A stretch of 64,000 nt of DNA from Bordetella sp. BOR01 (GCF_019218885.1 NZ_JAHUWT010000002.1:620001-684000); one strand, 5' to 3'. Positions 9,125 through 17,621 are shown, counted from the first letter of the stretch. The notes: generated by a model not told the origin, from the letters alone. Program-made: numbers and translations.

Positions 9125-9736
9125 TCAGTGTTTGTCCGGCGCGGCCAGCCCGTAGCGCGCGCGATATTCCGCTTCGAATTCTTCGCGGATACGATTCATG
9201 TCCTCGATATCGCCGCCTGCCGCGGCGCGAGCCGTTTCCTGCACCCAGGGGCGCGCTTCTTGCGAGAATTCATAGACATTGAGGTCGTGCTCTTCCAGGA
9301 CTTCCTGGGGGTCCTTGCCTGCTTCGGTTGCCACCGTAAGATGCGCCTGTACGCGCGCGTAGTCTTCGAACGTGGCCAGCTTGCCCCGGACCTGCGGCGA
9401 GTCATTCTTGCCTGCGAAGCGTCCAACCGCGGGATTGGCGAAAACTTCGCCGTACCGGCGGAAAGTATAGGAACGCGGGTCGCCTTCCTGAAGCGCTTTC
9501 ATGAAAGCCGCGTTGGCCTCATTCCATTTCGCTTCGTTGACCTGCAGTGTGTCGAGCACGCCATCCAGCGGCTGCTTATTGGCCAGGCGCGCGTTGCCTG
9601 CCGTCCATTCCTCGAAGGTGATGCCGTTGACGGGGGCAGGCAGCGTTTCCGCAGCCTGCGCCTGCAAGGTCAGCATGGCAAACACCGCTGCAACGGCGTG
9701 CCGGGTAAGGCGCATCATAAGAAATGTGTGTTTCAT
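9125..9736 (-). CDS. Unknown secreted protein
   Basis: A 203-residue protein that begins MKHTFLMMRLTRHAVAAVFAM and runs to LQAQAAET, a clear signal peptide cleaved near residue 29. The mature part is helical and acidic, with no cysteine pair and no recognisable catalytic motif. I used the ATG at 9736 because AAAGG precedes it at a suitable distance and the reading opens directly into the signal peptide. It is convergent with the DKNYY gene and divergent from the YwqG gene. A periplasmic location is likely; the function is unknown. Confidence 0.6.
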   Translation of the reverse strand: MKHTFLMMRLTRHAVAAVFAMLTLQAQAAETLPAPVNGITFEEWTAGNARLANKQPLDGVLDTLQVNEAKWNEANAAFMKALQEGDPRSYTFRRYGEVFANPAVGRFAGKNDSPQVRGKLATFEDYARVQAHLTVATEAGKDPQEVLEEHDLNVYEFSQEARPWVQETARAAAGGDIEDMNRIREEFEAEYRARYGLAAPDKH

Positions 9737-9911
9737 GCGGGGATGACCTTTGCCTGGGGTCGGGGCCGAGCCATCATGCCACGAGACGATGATGCAAGAT
9801 ATTAAAACTGCAACTGTATTGCACGATGGCGCTGTGCCTGGCATTGGAATCCGATGGTTGCCGGGCTAGACTGTCGCCGATCTGCAAGGCTTCATCCGAG
9901 GAGACCAGTTC

Positions 9912-10970
9912 ATGTTCGATTCCCCAGCCGACGCCGTGCAGGCTATGCAGAAGTTCTTCGAACCCCACCGTGTCGAGTTGGTGGCGCAGGCGTTGGTGCC
10001 CGCGATCGAACTGCGGCCCGTGGCGGGAACTGCCGGCGATTCCGGTTCGACGCGCCTGGGAGGCTTGCCCGATCTACCTGCGGGTGCTGCCTGGCCCCGT
10101 CCGCCGGTACCCCGAGACCCCGAAGCCATTGCAAGCCGCGGCAATGAGGATGCCGCCCAAGAAATGCGCGCGCACCTGCAAAAGAATCTGCCCTACGCCT
10201 TCATCGGCCAGATCGATCTTGAAGAAGCCCGCGCGCTGGGCCCGATCGCCGCCGTGCTGCCCGAACGCGGCCGGCTGCTGTTCTTCTACGATCTATCGGT
10301 CGGCCCCTGGGAATCCGGTACGCGTACCGCCCATGTCGCCTGGGACGATACGCCGCGCGCAGCTTTGCGGCCCTTGTCCATGTCGGCCGACTTGGCCCAG
10401 GCGGCGGCAAACGAGCGCCGCGAACGCGAGGCGATTCTTGTCCAGTACAAGCAGCCCTTGCCTGGCCAGCCCCTGGGCACCAATTACGACGCGCCGCCCA
10501 AACCCATGTCGCTGCGCGCCATCGTCAGCACACCTGCTCCGGCTTCGCTCGAGATCGAGGCCTTGCCGGTGTTGCGCGCCTACTATCATGGCGAGCCGCA
10601 CGACGCTGCCGCCGAGGATTTCGCCGGCGCGTACGACGCCATGCGCAACGACTTGGGCGAGGCCTACCCGTCTCCTGGATGGAAGCGCCACCGGCTATTG
10701 GGCAGCCCCTTGCCAGAGCAGGACGACCCTCGCTATCAAGCGGCCGTGGTTATGGAATTCGGCAAAGAGTTCCTGGATCGCGAGACATGGCAGCGCGAAC
10801 GCAGTCGCATCGATCAGTTGGCGCAAGAATGGCGTTTGCTGTTGCAGGTCGATCTGGCGGACTGGAGCGGTGGCGGCTTTGGCGAAGGCACCGTGTATTT
10901 CCTGATTCGTGAGCGGGATCTGACCGCACGGCGTTTCGACCAGGTCGTGGCGGTGTATCAGCAGACATGA
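9912..10970 (+). CDS. YwqG/DUF1963-family protein
   Basis: A 352-residue protein with the hallmarks of the YwqG (DUF1963) family: TRLGGLPDLPAGAAWPRP near the N-terminus, AFIGQIDL, a strand RLLFFYDLSVG, HRLLGSPLPEQDDP in the second half, then LLLQVDLADW and GEGTVYFLIRERDLTARRFDQV at the end. No biochemical activity is established for the family; it has been listed among candidate immunity proteins for bacterial toxins. GAGGAG stands before the ATG. No toxin gene is visible beside it. Confidence 0.75.
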   Translation: MFDSPADAVQAMQKFFEPHRVELVAQALVPAIELRPVAGTAGDSGSTRLGGLPDLPAGAAWPRPPVPRDPEAIASRGNEDAAQEMRAHLQKNLPYAFIGQIDLEEARALGPIAAVLPERGRLLFFYDLSVGPWESGTRTAHVAWDDTPRAALRPLSMSADLAQAAANERREREAILVQYKQPLPGQPLGTNYDAPPKPMSLRAIVSTPAPASLEIEALPVLRAYYHGEPHDAAAEDFAGAYDAMRNDLGEAYPSPGWKRHRLLGSPLPEQDDPRYQAAVVMEFGKEFLDRETWQRERSRIDQLAQEWRLLLQVDLADWSGGGFGEGTVYFLIRERDLTARRFDQVVAVYQQT

Positions 10971-11088
10971 TCGCCCGCGTCCGCGCCATATTACGGACCC
11001 CCGTTCGGGCGCTGAAGCCTGTAACACAAGCCGGATCTGCTCGGCTGATAATATCAAGGCCTTTTAATCGGAAACGAGGAATCGCATC

Positions 11089-11487
11089 ATGGCTCTGCAT
11101 GCGTGTCGTCCGGCCTTCCATCGCCACCTGGCCGCGCTTGCGCTGGTGCTGGCCGCGGCCCCCGCCGCTGCGCAGCAGGCCGAAATCTACCGGCCGGTCA
11201 CGGCCAGGGATCTCTATGCGGGCATCATGGAAGGTGGCCTGGCGTCATGGGTGCAAGACCCGGTGCAGCGTACCGCGCTTTCCACGTACATGGCCACGTC
11301 GTATATCCTGGGCGCGGCCGACGGCGCCAAGGGTAAGCAGTGGTGCCCGGCGCCGGACCTCGACGGCAGGGTGATGTCCGAGGCCGTGCTGAATTATCTG
11401 GCCGATCTTCCCCAGGCCAGGCTGTCGGAGAATGCCTCGGTGATTGTCACCGAGGCACTGGGTAAAGCGCACCCGTGCAAGCAATAG
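11089..11487 (+). CDS. Rap1a/Tai-like secreted protein (copy 1)
   Basis: A 132-residue periplasmic protein with a signal peptide (LAALALVLAAAPAAAQQ) and the Rap1a/Tai-type core: a helical segment LYAGIMEGGLASWVQD, then YILGAADGAKGKQWCP and a terminal ALGKAHPCKQ. The two cysteines (QWCP and HPCK) match the paired cysteines of this family. Known members are periplasmic immunity proteins against type VI amidase effectors. No effector or type VI gene is visible here. A close paralogue of the same length lies at 43944-44342. GAGGAA precedes the ATG. Confidence 0.7.
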   Translation: MALHACRPAFHRHLAALALVLAAAPAAAQQAEIYRPVTARDLYAGIMEGGLASWVQDPVQRTALSTYMATSYILGAADGAKGKQWCPAPDLDGRVMSEAVLNYLADLPQARLSENASVIVTEALGKAHPCKQ

Positions 11488-11524
11488 GCAAGCCGGCCGC
11501 CGGGCAAAATAGCGGCCGCAAACC

Positions 11525-11845
11525 CTAATTTCCCGAGACCAGCTTCAGCCCGATGACGCCCGCCAGGATGAAGGCGATGCACAGGATTCTTAGCGGAGCG
11601 GTAGAGTCGCCCAGCAAGATCATGCCCAGGATCGCGGTACCCGCCGCGCCGATGCCGGTCCATACGGCGTAGCCGGTTCCCACAGGCAGCGTGCGCAGTG
11701 AAAACGAAAGCAGCACGATGCTGGCCAGGCCCGTCACAACGGTGAAGATCGCCGGCGTCAAGCGCGTGAAGCCTTCAGAGGCCTTCATGCCGAAGGCGAA
11801 TGCAATTTCGAAAACGCCCGCAATACCAAGCAATAGCCATGCCAT
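11525..11845 (-). CDS. sugE: SugE/Gdx-type small multidrug resistance transporter
   Basis: A 106-residue four-helix membrane protein. The N-terminus MAWLLLGIAGVFEIAFAFGMKASEGFTRL has the essential membrane glutamate (Glu13) and the lysine-containing SugE/Gdx pattern, followed by LPVGTGYAVWTGIGAAGTAILGMILLGDS. These features separate guanidinium/quaternary-ammonium exporters of the SugE class from EmrE. It lies 18 bases downstream of the AhpD-like gene in one leftward transcription unit. I see no riboswitch-like sequence directly before it, so control probably comes from the shared upstream promoter. Confidence 0.92.
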   Translation of the reverse strand: MAWLLLGIAGVFEIAFAFGMKASEGFTRLTPAIFTVVTGLASIVLLSFSLRTLPVGTGYAVWTGIGAAGTAILGMILLGDSTAPLRILCIAFILAGVIGLKLVSGN

Positions 11846-11863
11846 GATGGATAGACCCGTTCA

Positions 11864-12319
11864 TCAAGCCTTGCCCGCGGCCGCCGGCGCCATGCGGAAC
11901 CCGACGCCAAGCCGGTTGAAGGCATTCATCAAGCCGATGGCGTAGGTCAGGTCGGCCAGTTCTTTTTCGCTGAACTCGGCGGTTGCGGCGGCATAGTCGG
12001 CATCGGGAATGGCGGTGCTGGCGACGTTGGTCACGGTTTCCGCCCAGGCCAGCGCGGCGCGTTCGCGGGCGCTGAATACATCGCCCGATTCGTGCCATAC
12101 CGGCACCAGCACAAGCTTTTCCACCGCCAGGCCCTGCTTGAGCAAGTCGCGCGAATGCATGTCGATGCAATAGGCGCAGCCGTTGATCTGCGAGATGCGC
12201 AGGTAGATGAGGTCGACCAGTTCTTTGGGCAGGCCGCATTTTTGAATATAGGCGTATACGCCGCCGAAGGCCTTGTAGCCCTCGGGTGAAACCTTGGCAT
12301 AGTCCAGGCGCTTGCTCAT
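11864..12319 (-). CDS. AhpD-like carboxymuconolactone decarboxylase-family protein
   Basis: A 151-residue member of the AhpD/CMD superfamily. The redox motif is NGCAYCIDMHSRD (Cys48, Cys51, His55), the CxxC-x3-H arrangement of alkylhydroperoxidases, so a thiol-dependent peroxidase or reductase role is likely. I start at ATG 12319 because AAGGA precedes it; an upstream ATG at 12358 would add 13 residues. It leads the sugE transcription unit, downstream of the MocR gene. Its promoter region carries repeats shared with the GNAT/azoR promoter. Confidence 0.85.
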   Translation of the reverse strand: MSKRLDYAKVSPEGYKAFGGVYAYIQKCGLPKELVDLIYLRISQINGCAYCIDMHSRDLLKQGLAVEKLVLVPVWHESGDVFSARERAALAWAETVTNVASTAIPDADYAAATAEFSEKELADLTYAIGLMNAFNRLGVGFRMAPAAAGKA

Positions 12320-12352
12320 GATGTGTCCTTGGATGGGTTGGTTCAGAGGCTC

Positions 12353-12417
12353 CATCATGACTCATCATGGCCTACCCAGGAAGAGCCATGATATGCATTA
12401 AGTACTGATCCATGATT
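12353..12417 (-). promoter_or_regulatory. Repeat cluster before the AhpD-sugE unit (candidate MocR operator)
   Basis: Plus-strand copies of a GANCCATGAT-like core occur at 12383-12392 (GAGCCATGAT) and 12407-12416 (GATCCATGAT), exactly 24 bases apart. CATGACTCATCATGG at 12356-12370 adds further half-sites. Two blocks, ATGACTCA (12357-12364) and AAGAGCCATGAT (12381-12392), recur in the same order upstream of the GNAT/azoR unit. Direct repeats about two helical turns apart are usual for MocR-type regulators, and a MocR gene lies just upstream. Confidence 0.5.
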
Positions 12418-12445
12418 TTTACGGCCCCGGGTTGACGCCCTGCTA

Positions 12446-13867
12446 TTACATCAGCTTCAGGACGCGCCTTGCCAGCTTCTCGGCGCTGCCCTGGGAATCG
12501 ATATTCGTGAACCCCAGCAACACGGCAGGCGCGCCCTTGGCGCCCTGGGTCCAGTCGGTCAGGGCTTCCGCGTACAGGCCGTCTGCGCGCATGCGCGCAA
12601 CCAGCTGCCGGTCTGATTGCCGGCCCCGTGGCCGCAGGATCAGGTGCATGCCGCCTGGCTGGGGATCGATGCGCATGTGCTTGCCCAGCACGCTTTCCAG
12701 GCCGGCCATGGCTGCCTGCCGCCGTTCGGCATAAAGCTTGCGCATACGCTGGATATGCCGGGCGAAATGTCCTTCGGTAATGAACGCCGTGACGACGGCC
12801 TGGGTAAGCTGGGGGCTGCCCCCCGCAAAGGCCTGGATGATCTGCTCGAACCGCTCGACCTGCGCGGCGGGCACTACCAGATAGGCCAGCCGGATACTGG
12901 GGAAAAGCACTTTGCTGAATGTGCCCGCGTAAATTACTCGCCCATCGCGGTCCAGGCTTTTCAAGGCCGGTAGGGGGCGGCTTATGTATCGGTATTCGCC
13001 GTCGTAGTCGTCTTCGATGATCCACGCGGAATTCTGCGTGGCCCAGTCCAGTAATGCCAGCCGCCTGGGCAAGGACAAGGACACGGATAGCGGGCTTTGG
13101 TGCGCGGGCGTCACCACGGCGGCGCGCGCCCGTGGCGCGCTCTTGATGCCGTCCGAAACCACCATGCCTTCCTGGTCCACCGGCACGGGCATGGCCGTGA
13201 TGTTCATCAGCGCCAGCAATTCCCGCGTGGGTGGATACCCCGGGTCTTCAAGCCAGGCGCAGTCGCCTTTTTTCAGCAGCGCATGGCTGACCAGTTCGAT
13301 GCTGTGGCGATATCCCGACGTGACGAACACCTGCGACGGCGAGCACTCGATGCCGCGCGCCACATGCAGATATGCGGCGATCTCGGTGCGCAGGGCCGGC
13401 AGGCCATAGATTGGCGGGTGCACCATGTCCAGGGGCTGCATGGCGCGCACGCAACGTGCCCCCAGGCGCGCCCAGATCTTGCGGGGAAACGCATCCAGGG
13501 CGGGCAGGCCCATCTGGAATGGGCGTATCGAATCGGGACGGAAACCGCTGGTGAGCGCGTTGCCATCGGCCTGGGGCGTGGCGCCGGCCAAGGGCGTGCG
13601 CGGCTTGATGCCCGATGCGACCACGGTTCCGGCCTGGCCGCGGGCCTGTATGTACCCTTCGGCCATCAGCAGGGAATAGGCCGCTTCGATCGTGCCGCGC
13701 GCCAGGCCCAGCTCTTTGGCCAGCGCGCGCGCCGAAGGAATGCGCTCGGCCGGTTTCAGGAGCCCGCTGGTAATGGCACCGCGAAACCGATCGTAGATCT
13801 GCCGATAAAAAGGCTGTGCCGCGCTTGGGTCCAGCGGCGAGATACTGCCGGCCTTAGCGACTGCCAT
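12446..13867 (-). CDS. MocR-type regulator (GntR helix-turn-helix plus aminotransferase domain)
   Basis: A 473-residue fusion. Residues ~17-85 form a GntR winged helix (PFYRQIYDRFRGAITSGLLKP, IPSARALAKELGLARGTIEAAYSLL). A linker leads to a fold-type I aminotransferase-like domain with IIEDDYDGEYRY and the PLP lysine motif YAGTFSKVLFPSIRL. MocR proteins use PLP or an amino compound as ligand and often control neighbouring genes. Repeats found at both the AhpD-sugE and GNAT-azoR promoters make those units candidate targets. A CACCTGT/ACAGGTG pair (13876-13882 and 13914-13920) lies at its own start. Confidence 0.92.
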   Translation of the reverse strand: MAVAKAGSISPLDPSAAQPFYRQIYDRFRGAITSGLLKPAERIPSARALAKELGLARGTIEAAYSLLMAEGYIQARGQAGTVVASGIKPRTPLAGATPQADGNALTSGFRPDSIRPFQMGLPALDAFPRKIWARLGARCVRAMQPLDMVHPPIYGLPALRTEIAAYLHVARGIECSPSQVFVTSGYRHSIELVSHALLKKGDCAWLEDPGYPPTRELLALMNITAMPVPVDQEGMVVSDGIKSAPRARAAVVTPAHQSPLSVSLSLPRRLALLDWATQNSAWIIEDDYDGEYRYISRPLPALKSLDRDGRVIYAGTFSKVLFPSIRLAYLVVPAAQVERFEQIIQAFAGGSPQLTQAVVTAFITEGHFARHIQRMRKLYAERRQAAMAGLESVLGKHMRIDPQPGGMHLILRPRGRQSDRQLVARMRADGLYAEALTDWTQGAKGAPAVLLGFTNIDSQGSAEKLARRVLKLM

Positions 13868-13946
13868 GGCGTGGCCACCTGTGCGTAGTGTTCCGAAAAA
13901 TTATACGGGAGCGACAGGTGCACGGCCACGTTGATTGCCGCCTTCG

Positions 13947-14570
13947 CTACGTACTGACCGCCGCGAAATGTTCTTGCACGCTTGCGTAGGCAGCCGTCCT
14001 GGCTTGCTGCGCAGCGTCGGCGCCGTAGGCCGACCCCTGCATCGAGAAGAACGTGATGTCGCGTATGCCCACGGTATTGAGTATGGCGGTCAGATACGGC
14101 GTCAGGAAGTCTGGCTGGCGCGGCGGCTCGCCTGCATACGTGCCGCCGGACGAAATGGCGATGAAAGTAGGGCGGTCGCGCAGGGTGCCGATCTTGCCCT
14201 GGCGGGTCGGCTGGAACGTGCGGTGCACACGCACGATATGGTCGACCCAGGCTTTCAGCGCCGAAGGGACGGTGTAATTGTGCATGGGCGTGCCGATGAT
14301 CAAGCCATCGGTCTGCTCCAGTTCGCGTATCAACATTTCGGATTCAGCCAGGCTGCCCAGGTGATCGATGCCCGTGGGCGGCTTCATGCCACCCAGGACA
14401 GCGGCGTAATCCGTGTCCACATGGGCAATTGTGCCGGCCGAGAGCTGGCGGTCGAGCAGGTCGGCTTCGGGATAGCGCTGCATCAAGTGGCTGGCGATCA
14501 TCTCAGACAGGCGGTAGCTTTCCGAGGCTTGCGCGCGTGGGCTGCAGATGAGACGCAGGATTTTCTTCAT
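13947..14570 (-). CDS. azoR: FMN-dependent NADH-azoreductase
   Basis: A 207-residue flavodoxin-fold quinone/azo reductase. Visible family elements are MKKILRLICSPR (FMN phosphate loop region), GTPMHNYTVPSALKAWVDHIVRVHRTF (flavin and dimer contact) and ISSGGTYAG. AzoR enzymes reduce quinones and azo compounds by two electrons with NADH in the cytoplasm. The start ATG overlaps the stop codon of the GNAT gene (ATGA at 14567-14570), so the two are cotranslated. Its unit shares upstream repeats with the AhpD-sugE unit. Confidence 0.92.
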   Translation of the reverse strand: MKKILRLICSPRAQASESYRLSEMIASHLMQRYPEADLLDRQLSAGTIAHVDTDYAAVLGGMKPPTGIDHLGSLAESEMLIRELEQTDGLIIGTPMHNYTVPSALKAWVDHIVRVHRTFQPTRQGKIGTLRDRPTFIAISSGGTYAGEPPRQPDFLTPYLTAILNTVGIRDITFFSMQGSAYGADAAQQARTAAYASVQEHFAAVST

Positions 14571-15013
14571 TGTTCTTCCTTGTCGATGGATTTCGAGAAG
14601 CGGATGGCACCGGTGACCAGGCCTTGCCTGAAATAGAACCTTTGGGCCAACGCATTCGAGAGCCCCGTGTCCAGCACCAGCTTTTCGCAGTCTTGCCGCA
14701 TCGCGATGTCGCTTAGCCCGTCGAGCAGCCTGGCGCCAAGATTGCGGCCCCGGCTGGCTACTGTGGTTACCAGATCGTCCACATACAGGAAGCGGCCGTA
14801 GATCAGGTTCTCTTGCAGGCGGTATCCGGCCACGGCCAGCGATGCCGGGCCGTCCCACGCGCCCAGTATGCGATACCGCTCTGCCGACATGCGCTGCACA
14901 CGTTGGGCAAAGTCTTCGTGCGTTTGCAAATGGGGCCGCAGTTGCTGCATGACGCGAAAGCACGCGCGCAGGTCTTCCTGGGTATCGGCGTGTCGAATTT
15001 CTATATTGTCCAA
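14567..15013 (-). CDS. GNAT-family N-acetyltransferase, TTG start
   Basis: A 148-residue GNAT protein. Conserved parts are IEIRHADTQEDLRACF at the start, YGRFLYVDDLVTTVASRGRNLGARLLDGL (acetyl-CoA pyrophosphate loop, with RGRNLG in place of RGxGxG) and a C-terminal QRFYFRQGL. The likely start is TTG at 15013, because AGGAG lies 9 bases before it and no in-frame ATG occurs until residue 22. An upstream TTG at 15052 would add 13 residues. It overlaps azoR. The substrate is unknown; a small amine or aminoacyl group is usual. Confidence 0.8.
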   Translation of the reverse strand: MDNIEIRHADTQEDLRACFRVMQQLRPHLQTHEDFAQRVQRMSAERYRILGAWDGPASLAVAGYRLQENLIYGRFLYVDDLVTTVASRGRNLGARLLDGLSDIAMRQDCEKLVLDTGLSNALAQRFYFRQGLVTGAIRFSKSIDKEEQ

Positions 15014-15103
15014 CTGAGGATGCTCCTGGCAAAGAAACGCAACGGCCGGCAAGCATTTCGCCTGTCCGACCCGGCTGTATCACGTGACTATGCTAGAGAC
15101 AAT

Positions 15104-15128
15104 ATGACTCAATAAGAAGAGCCATAAT
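15104..15128 (-). promoter_or_regulatory. Repeat block before the GNAT-azoR unit (candidate MocR operator)
   Basis: ATGACTCA (15104-15111) and AAGAGCCATAAT (15117-15128) repeat, in the same order and orientation, two blocks found before the AhpD gene. The gap is 5 bases here and 16 there, a difference of 11, one helical turn. This suggests the same regulator binds both promoters with its half-sites on one DNA face. Confidence 0.5.
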
Positions 15129-15140
15129 TTGAAATTTTGA

Positions 15141-15812
15141 CTAGGCCATGAGCTTGGGTAATTCCCCAATGCTCTTGACGATGATCGCGGGGGACGCACC
15201 GAGTTCGTCGAATGCGGCATTCTGCCGGTTTACCCAGCAAACATTGAATCCGAAGTGAGCGGCGCCCGATGCGTCCCACGCGTTCGACGAAACGAACAGG
15301 ATCTCGCCCGCCGCTACGCCCAATGCGCGGCACGCCAGCGTATAGACACGGGGGTCGGGTTTGAACACGCCAACTTCGTCTACGCTGAGCAGATGGCTGA
15401 AATGCCGGGCCAGGCCCGCCCCCTCGACCACGCTTCGAATAGAGAACTCAGAGCCGTTCGACAGGATACAAAGCGGCAAGCTCGTGCGATTCAGCTGCTG
15501 CAGGGTTTGCGGAACCTCTGGATGAGGCGAGAGCTTCAGGTAGGCATCACACAATGCTTTGGTGGTCGCGGCGTCCAGATCAAGCTCGAGGTGCCGTGCG
15601 ACGTAGATCAGTGCGTCTCGGGTGGCCTGTTCAAATGGAATGTATTGCCCCATCAGGCTGCGCAGCCAGGTGTATTCCAATTGCTTGTGGCGCCACAGGC
15701 TACTGATCTCTGTACCTTTGCCGGGGAAGCACTTGTCGCATTCCTGGACGACCGAATGCACGTCAAACAGTGTGCCGTACAAGTCAAAGACGATGGCTTT
15801 CGTAGGGGCCAT
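15141..15812 (-). CDS. (S)-2-haloacid dehalogenase-like HAD hydrolase
   Basis: A 223-residue HAD-superfamily enzyme of the type II haloacid dehalogenase group. It shows VFDLYGTLFDV (nucleophile Asp), YTWLRSLMGQY, LSNGSEF (motif II), VFKPDPRVY (motif III lysine) and FVSSNAWDASGA with WVNR (motif IV). These match L-2-haloacid dehalogenases, which hydrolyse 2-chloro/2-bromo acids to D-hydroxyacids. ATG 15812 is preceded by GGAG; a GTG at 15818 overlaps the previous stop. It follows the DMT exporter gene in one unit. Confidence 0.85.
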   Translation of the reverse strand: MAPTKAIVFDLYGTLFDVHSVVQECDKCFPGKGTEISSLWRHKQLEYTWLRSLMGQYIPFEQATRDALIYVARHLELDLDAATTKALCDAYLKLSPHPEVPQTLQQLNRTSLPLCILSNGSEFSIRSVVEGAGLARHFSHLLSVDEVGVFKPDPRVYTLACRALGVAAGEILFVSSNAWDASGAAHFGFNVCWVNRQNAAFDELGASPAIIVKSIGELPKLMA

Positions 15813-15814
15813 GC

Positions 15815-16765
15815 TCACTCCGAGGGCAAGGGGTGAACGGCACGCTGCGCGGTTTTGGCGACGGCAGCAGGACGGGGGGCAGGCTTCGCCGCCACGACAA
15901 CGCCGATGGCGATGACGATGATTGCCATCGTACCAAGTATGGATGGATATTCATGCAATACGGGAATTGCCAGTAGCGTGGCCAGTACGGGAACCAGTGC
16001 CATCATTGCCGCGGCTGCGCCAGAGCCCAGTGCCGCGATTGCCCGGTTATAGGCAAATAGCGCAACGCAGCTCATCAATATGCCTTGATATACCAGTTGG
16101 AAAGCAATCTCCTGGAATGATGCCTGGCTCAGCCGGGAAAGCCCCCCAACCACATAGACAGGAAGGAAGACAATCGCAGACCAGAAGCAGATCAAGGCTG
16201 CTGACTCGAGTGCCGTGAGCCGGCTTGAACGAAAGCGAACGGAATAGACCGCCCAGGTCGAGGCTGCCAGCACTAGCGCCCCATATCCCACGATATCGAC
16301 GGTCGTTCCGGCGGTAGGCCGGCTGGCCACCAGAACGATCAGCCCTGTCAGAATGGCTAGGTAGCTCAGGACGGTAGAGATTGGGGGACGTTGCCTGGTC
16401 AGGTACCAACTGATCAGCCCCGCGATAACGGGCATCAGCGCGGGCACAATCGACGAGGCCTGGGCGGCGGTCGTTCTTTGCAGCCCCAATGCCACCAGCA
16501 GCACAAATGGCGCGCCCCAAAGCACGGCATAAAGTAGCCCCTCCAGCCAGGCGCCTGCCGGCAAGCGTTGCCTGAGCAGGATCGGCGCAAGCAGTACCGC
16601 CCCTGCGCCGAATCGAAGCGCGGCCACATCCCAGACACGCAATTGATGCGTCACGGTGAATCGGGTAACGACGAACCAGCCAGAAAATATAAGCACTGAA
16701 GCCGATGCAAAGGCCAGGCCGCGCACCCATCCCACGCCTGTTGCGGATGCCTGGTCAGATGTCAC
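15815..16765 (-). CDS. DMT/EamA-family transporter
   Basis: A 316-residue inner-membrane protein with about ten hydrophobic helices arranged as two EamA repeats. Typical elements are FSGWFVVTRF in helix 1, LRFGAGAVLLAPILL, LQRTTAAQASSIVPALMPVIAGLI at the end of repeat 1, and ALGSGAAAAMMALVPVLATLLAIPVLHE in repeat 2. The family exports amino acids and other metabolites. The start appears to be GTG at 16765, as no ATG is available nearby. Its stop overlaps the start region of the dehalogenase-like gene. Confidence 0.85.
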   Translation of the reverse strand: MTSDQASATGVGWVRGLAFASASVLIFSGWFVVTRFTVTHQLRVWDVAALRFGAGAVLLAPILLRQRLPAGAWLEGLLYAVLWGAPFVLLVALGLQRTTAAQASSIVPALMPVIAGLISWYLTRQRPPISTVLSYLAILTGLIVLVASRPTAGTTVDIVGYGALVLAASTWAVYSVRFRSSRLTALESAALICFWSAIVFLPVYVVGGLSRLSQASFQEIAFQLVYQGILMSCVALFAYNRAIAALGSGAAAAMMALVPVLATLLAIPVLHEYPSILGTMAIIVIAIGVVVAAKPAPRPAAVAKTAQRAVHPLPSE

Positions 16766-17050
16766 GATTGCCGCTCGCCGAAAGAGAAAACAACAAATGA
16801 GTTCCTGGGAGTGCCACCAAAGGTAGGTTGCGGCTGTTTTAAATCAATCGATCTAAAATTGCAAATGACTCGTTCTTGAAGCATGGCTGGGTCCTGTGGC
16901 CAGGATCCGCCAGACGTTCTAGTCGACTGCCGAAGGGAAGGCCTTGACAGGTTTTTGTTACCCAAGACGCGCCATAATCTGGAAAACATCCACCACGCAC
17001 GGGCCGGCCGGTTGTACGGTGCGGCCCGTGCAGTTTCCGGCGACGGGGTC

Positions 17051-17620
17051 ATGCAACACGAAAACGGGGTAGGGGCGCCAGCGCCCACGGCATGGGGCCT
17101 GTTTCTTATTTTTTCCCGCATTGGCCTGACCAGCTTCGGCGGCGGGCTCAGCGGATGGCTGTTTCGCGAGTTTGTCCAGGACAGGCACTGGATGAGCGAA
17201 GAGGAATTCCTGAACGGCCTGTCGCTGTCGCAGGCGCTGCCCGGCGTGAACGTCAAGAACATGGCCATCTGGATCGGCTACCGGCTGGCGGGCGCCCCCG
17301 GCGCGGTTGCGGGTTTCATGGGCATCATCGTTCCGCCGGCGATTTTCATCGTCATGCTGGCGGCCGTGTTTGCTGCCTTTACCCAGTATCCGCTGACCAA
17401 TATTGCGCTGGCGGGCGCGGCCGCGGCGGCTATCGGCCTGTCGGCCAGCATGGCCATCACTGCCGCGCGCCGCGTGCCGCGGCGTATCCTGCCCCTGGCG
17501 TTCCTGGTTACCACCTTTGTGACGGTCGGCCTGCTGCAGTGGCCGCTGCTGTGGGTGGTACTGGTGCAAGCCGTGCTGAGCGTGGGGATCGAATACCGCC
17601 GCCTGATGGACAAGGCCTGA
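17051..17620 (+). CDS. Chromate transporter, first half (short-chain CHR)
   Basis: A 189-residue membrane protein of the CHR family, N-terminal-domain type. It carries RIGLTSFGGGLSGWLFREFV and LSQALPGVNVKNMAIWIGYRLAG, the paired FGGG and PG motifs of chromate transporters, plus several hydrophobic helices. Short-chain CHR proteins work as two unequal subunits from adjacent genes, and the second gene follows after one base. They export chromate or related anions. I chose ATG 17051, just before the membrane region. Confidence 0.88.
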   Translation: MQHENGVGAPAPTAWGLFLIFSRIGLTSFGGGLSGWLFREFVQDRHWMSEEEFLNGLSLSQALPGVNVKNMAIWIGYRLAGAPGAVAGFMGIIVPPAIFIVMLAAVFAAFTQYPLTNIALAGAAAAAIGLSASMAITAARRVPRRILPLAFLVTTFVTVGLLQWPLLWVVLVQAVLSVGIEYRRLMDKA

Positions 17621-17621
17621 G

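Noticed and set aside
11846-11863. Guanidine riboswitch before sugE
   Set aside because: Only 18 bases separate sugE from the upstream gene, too few for a riboswitch, and none of the known motifs is seen before that gene either.
13876-13920. CACCTGT/ACAGGTG pair as a MocR autoregulatory site
   Set aside because: Arms are only 7 bases and 31 bases apart, and the motif does not match the repeats shared by the two candidate target promoters.
16944-16978. TTGACA and CATAAT before the chromate transporter pair as a promoter
   Set aside because: The boxes are 23 bases apart, too far for sigma-70, and no better pair lies at the right spacing.
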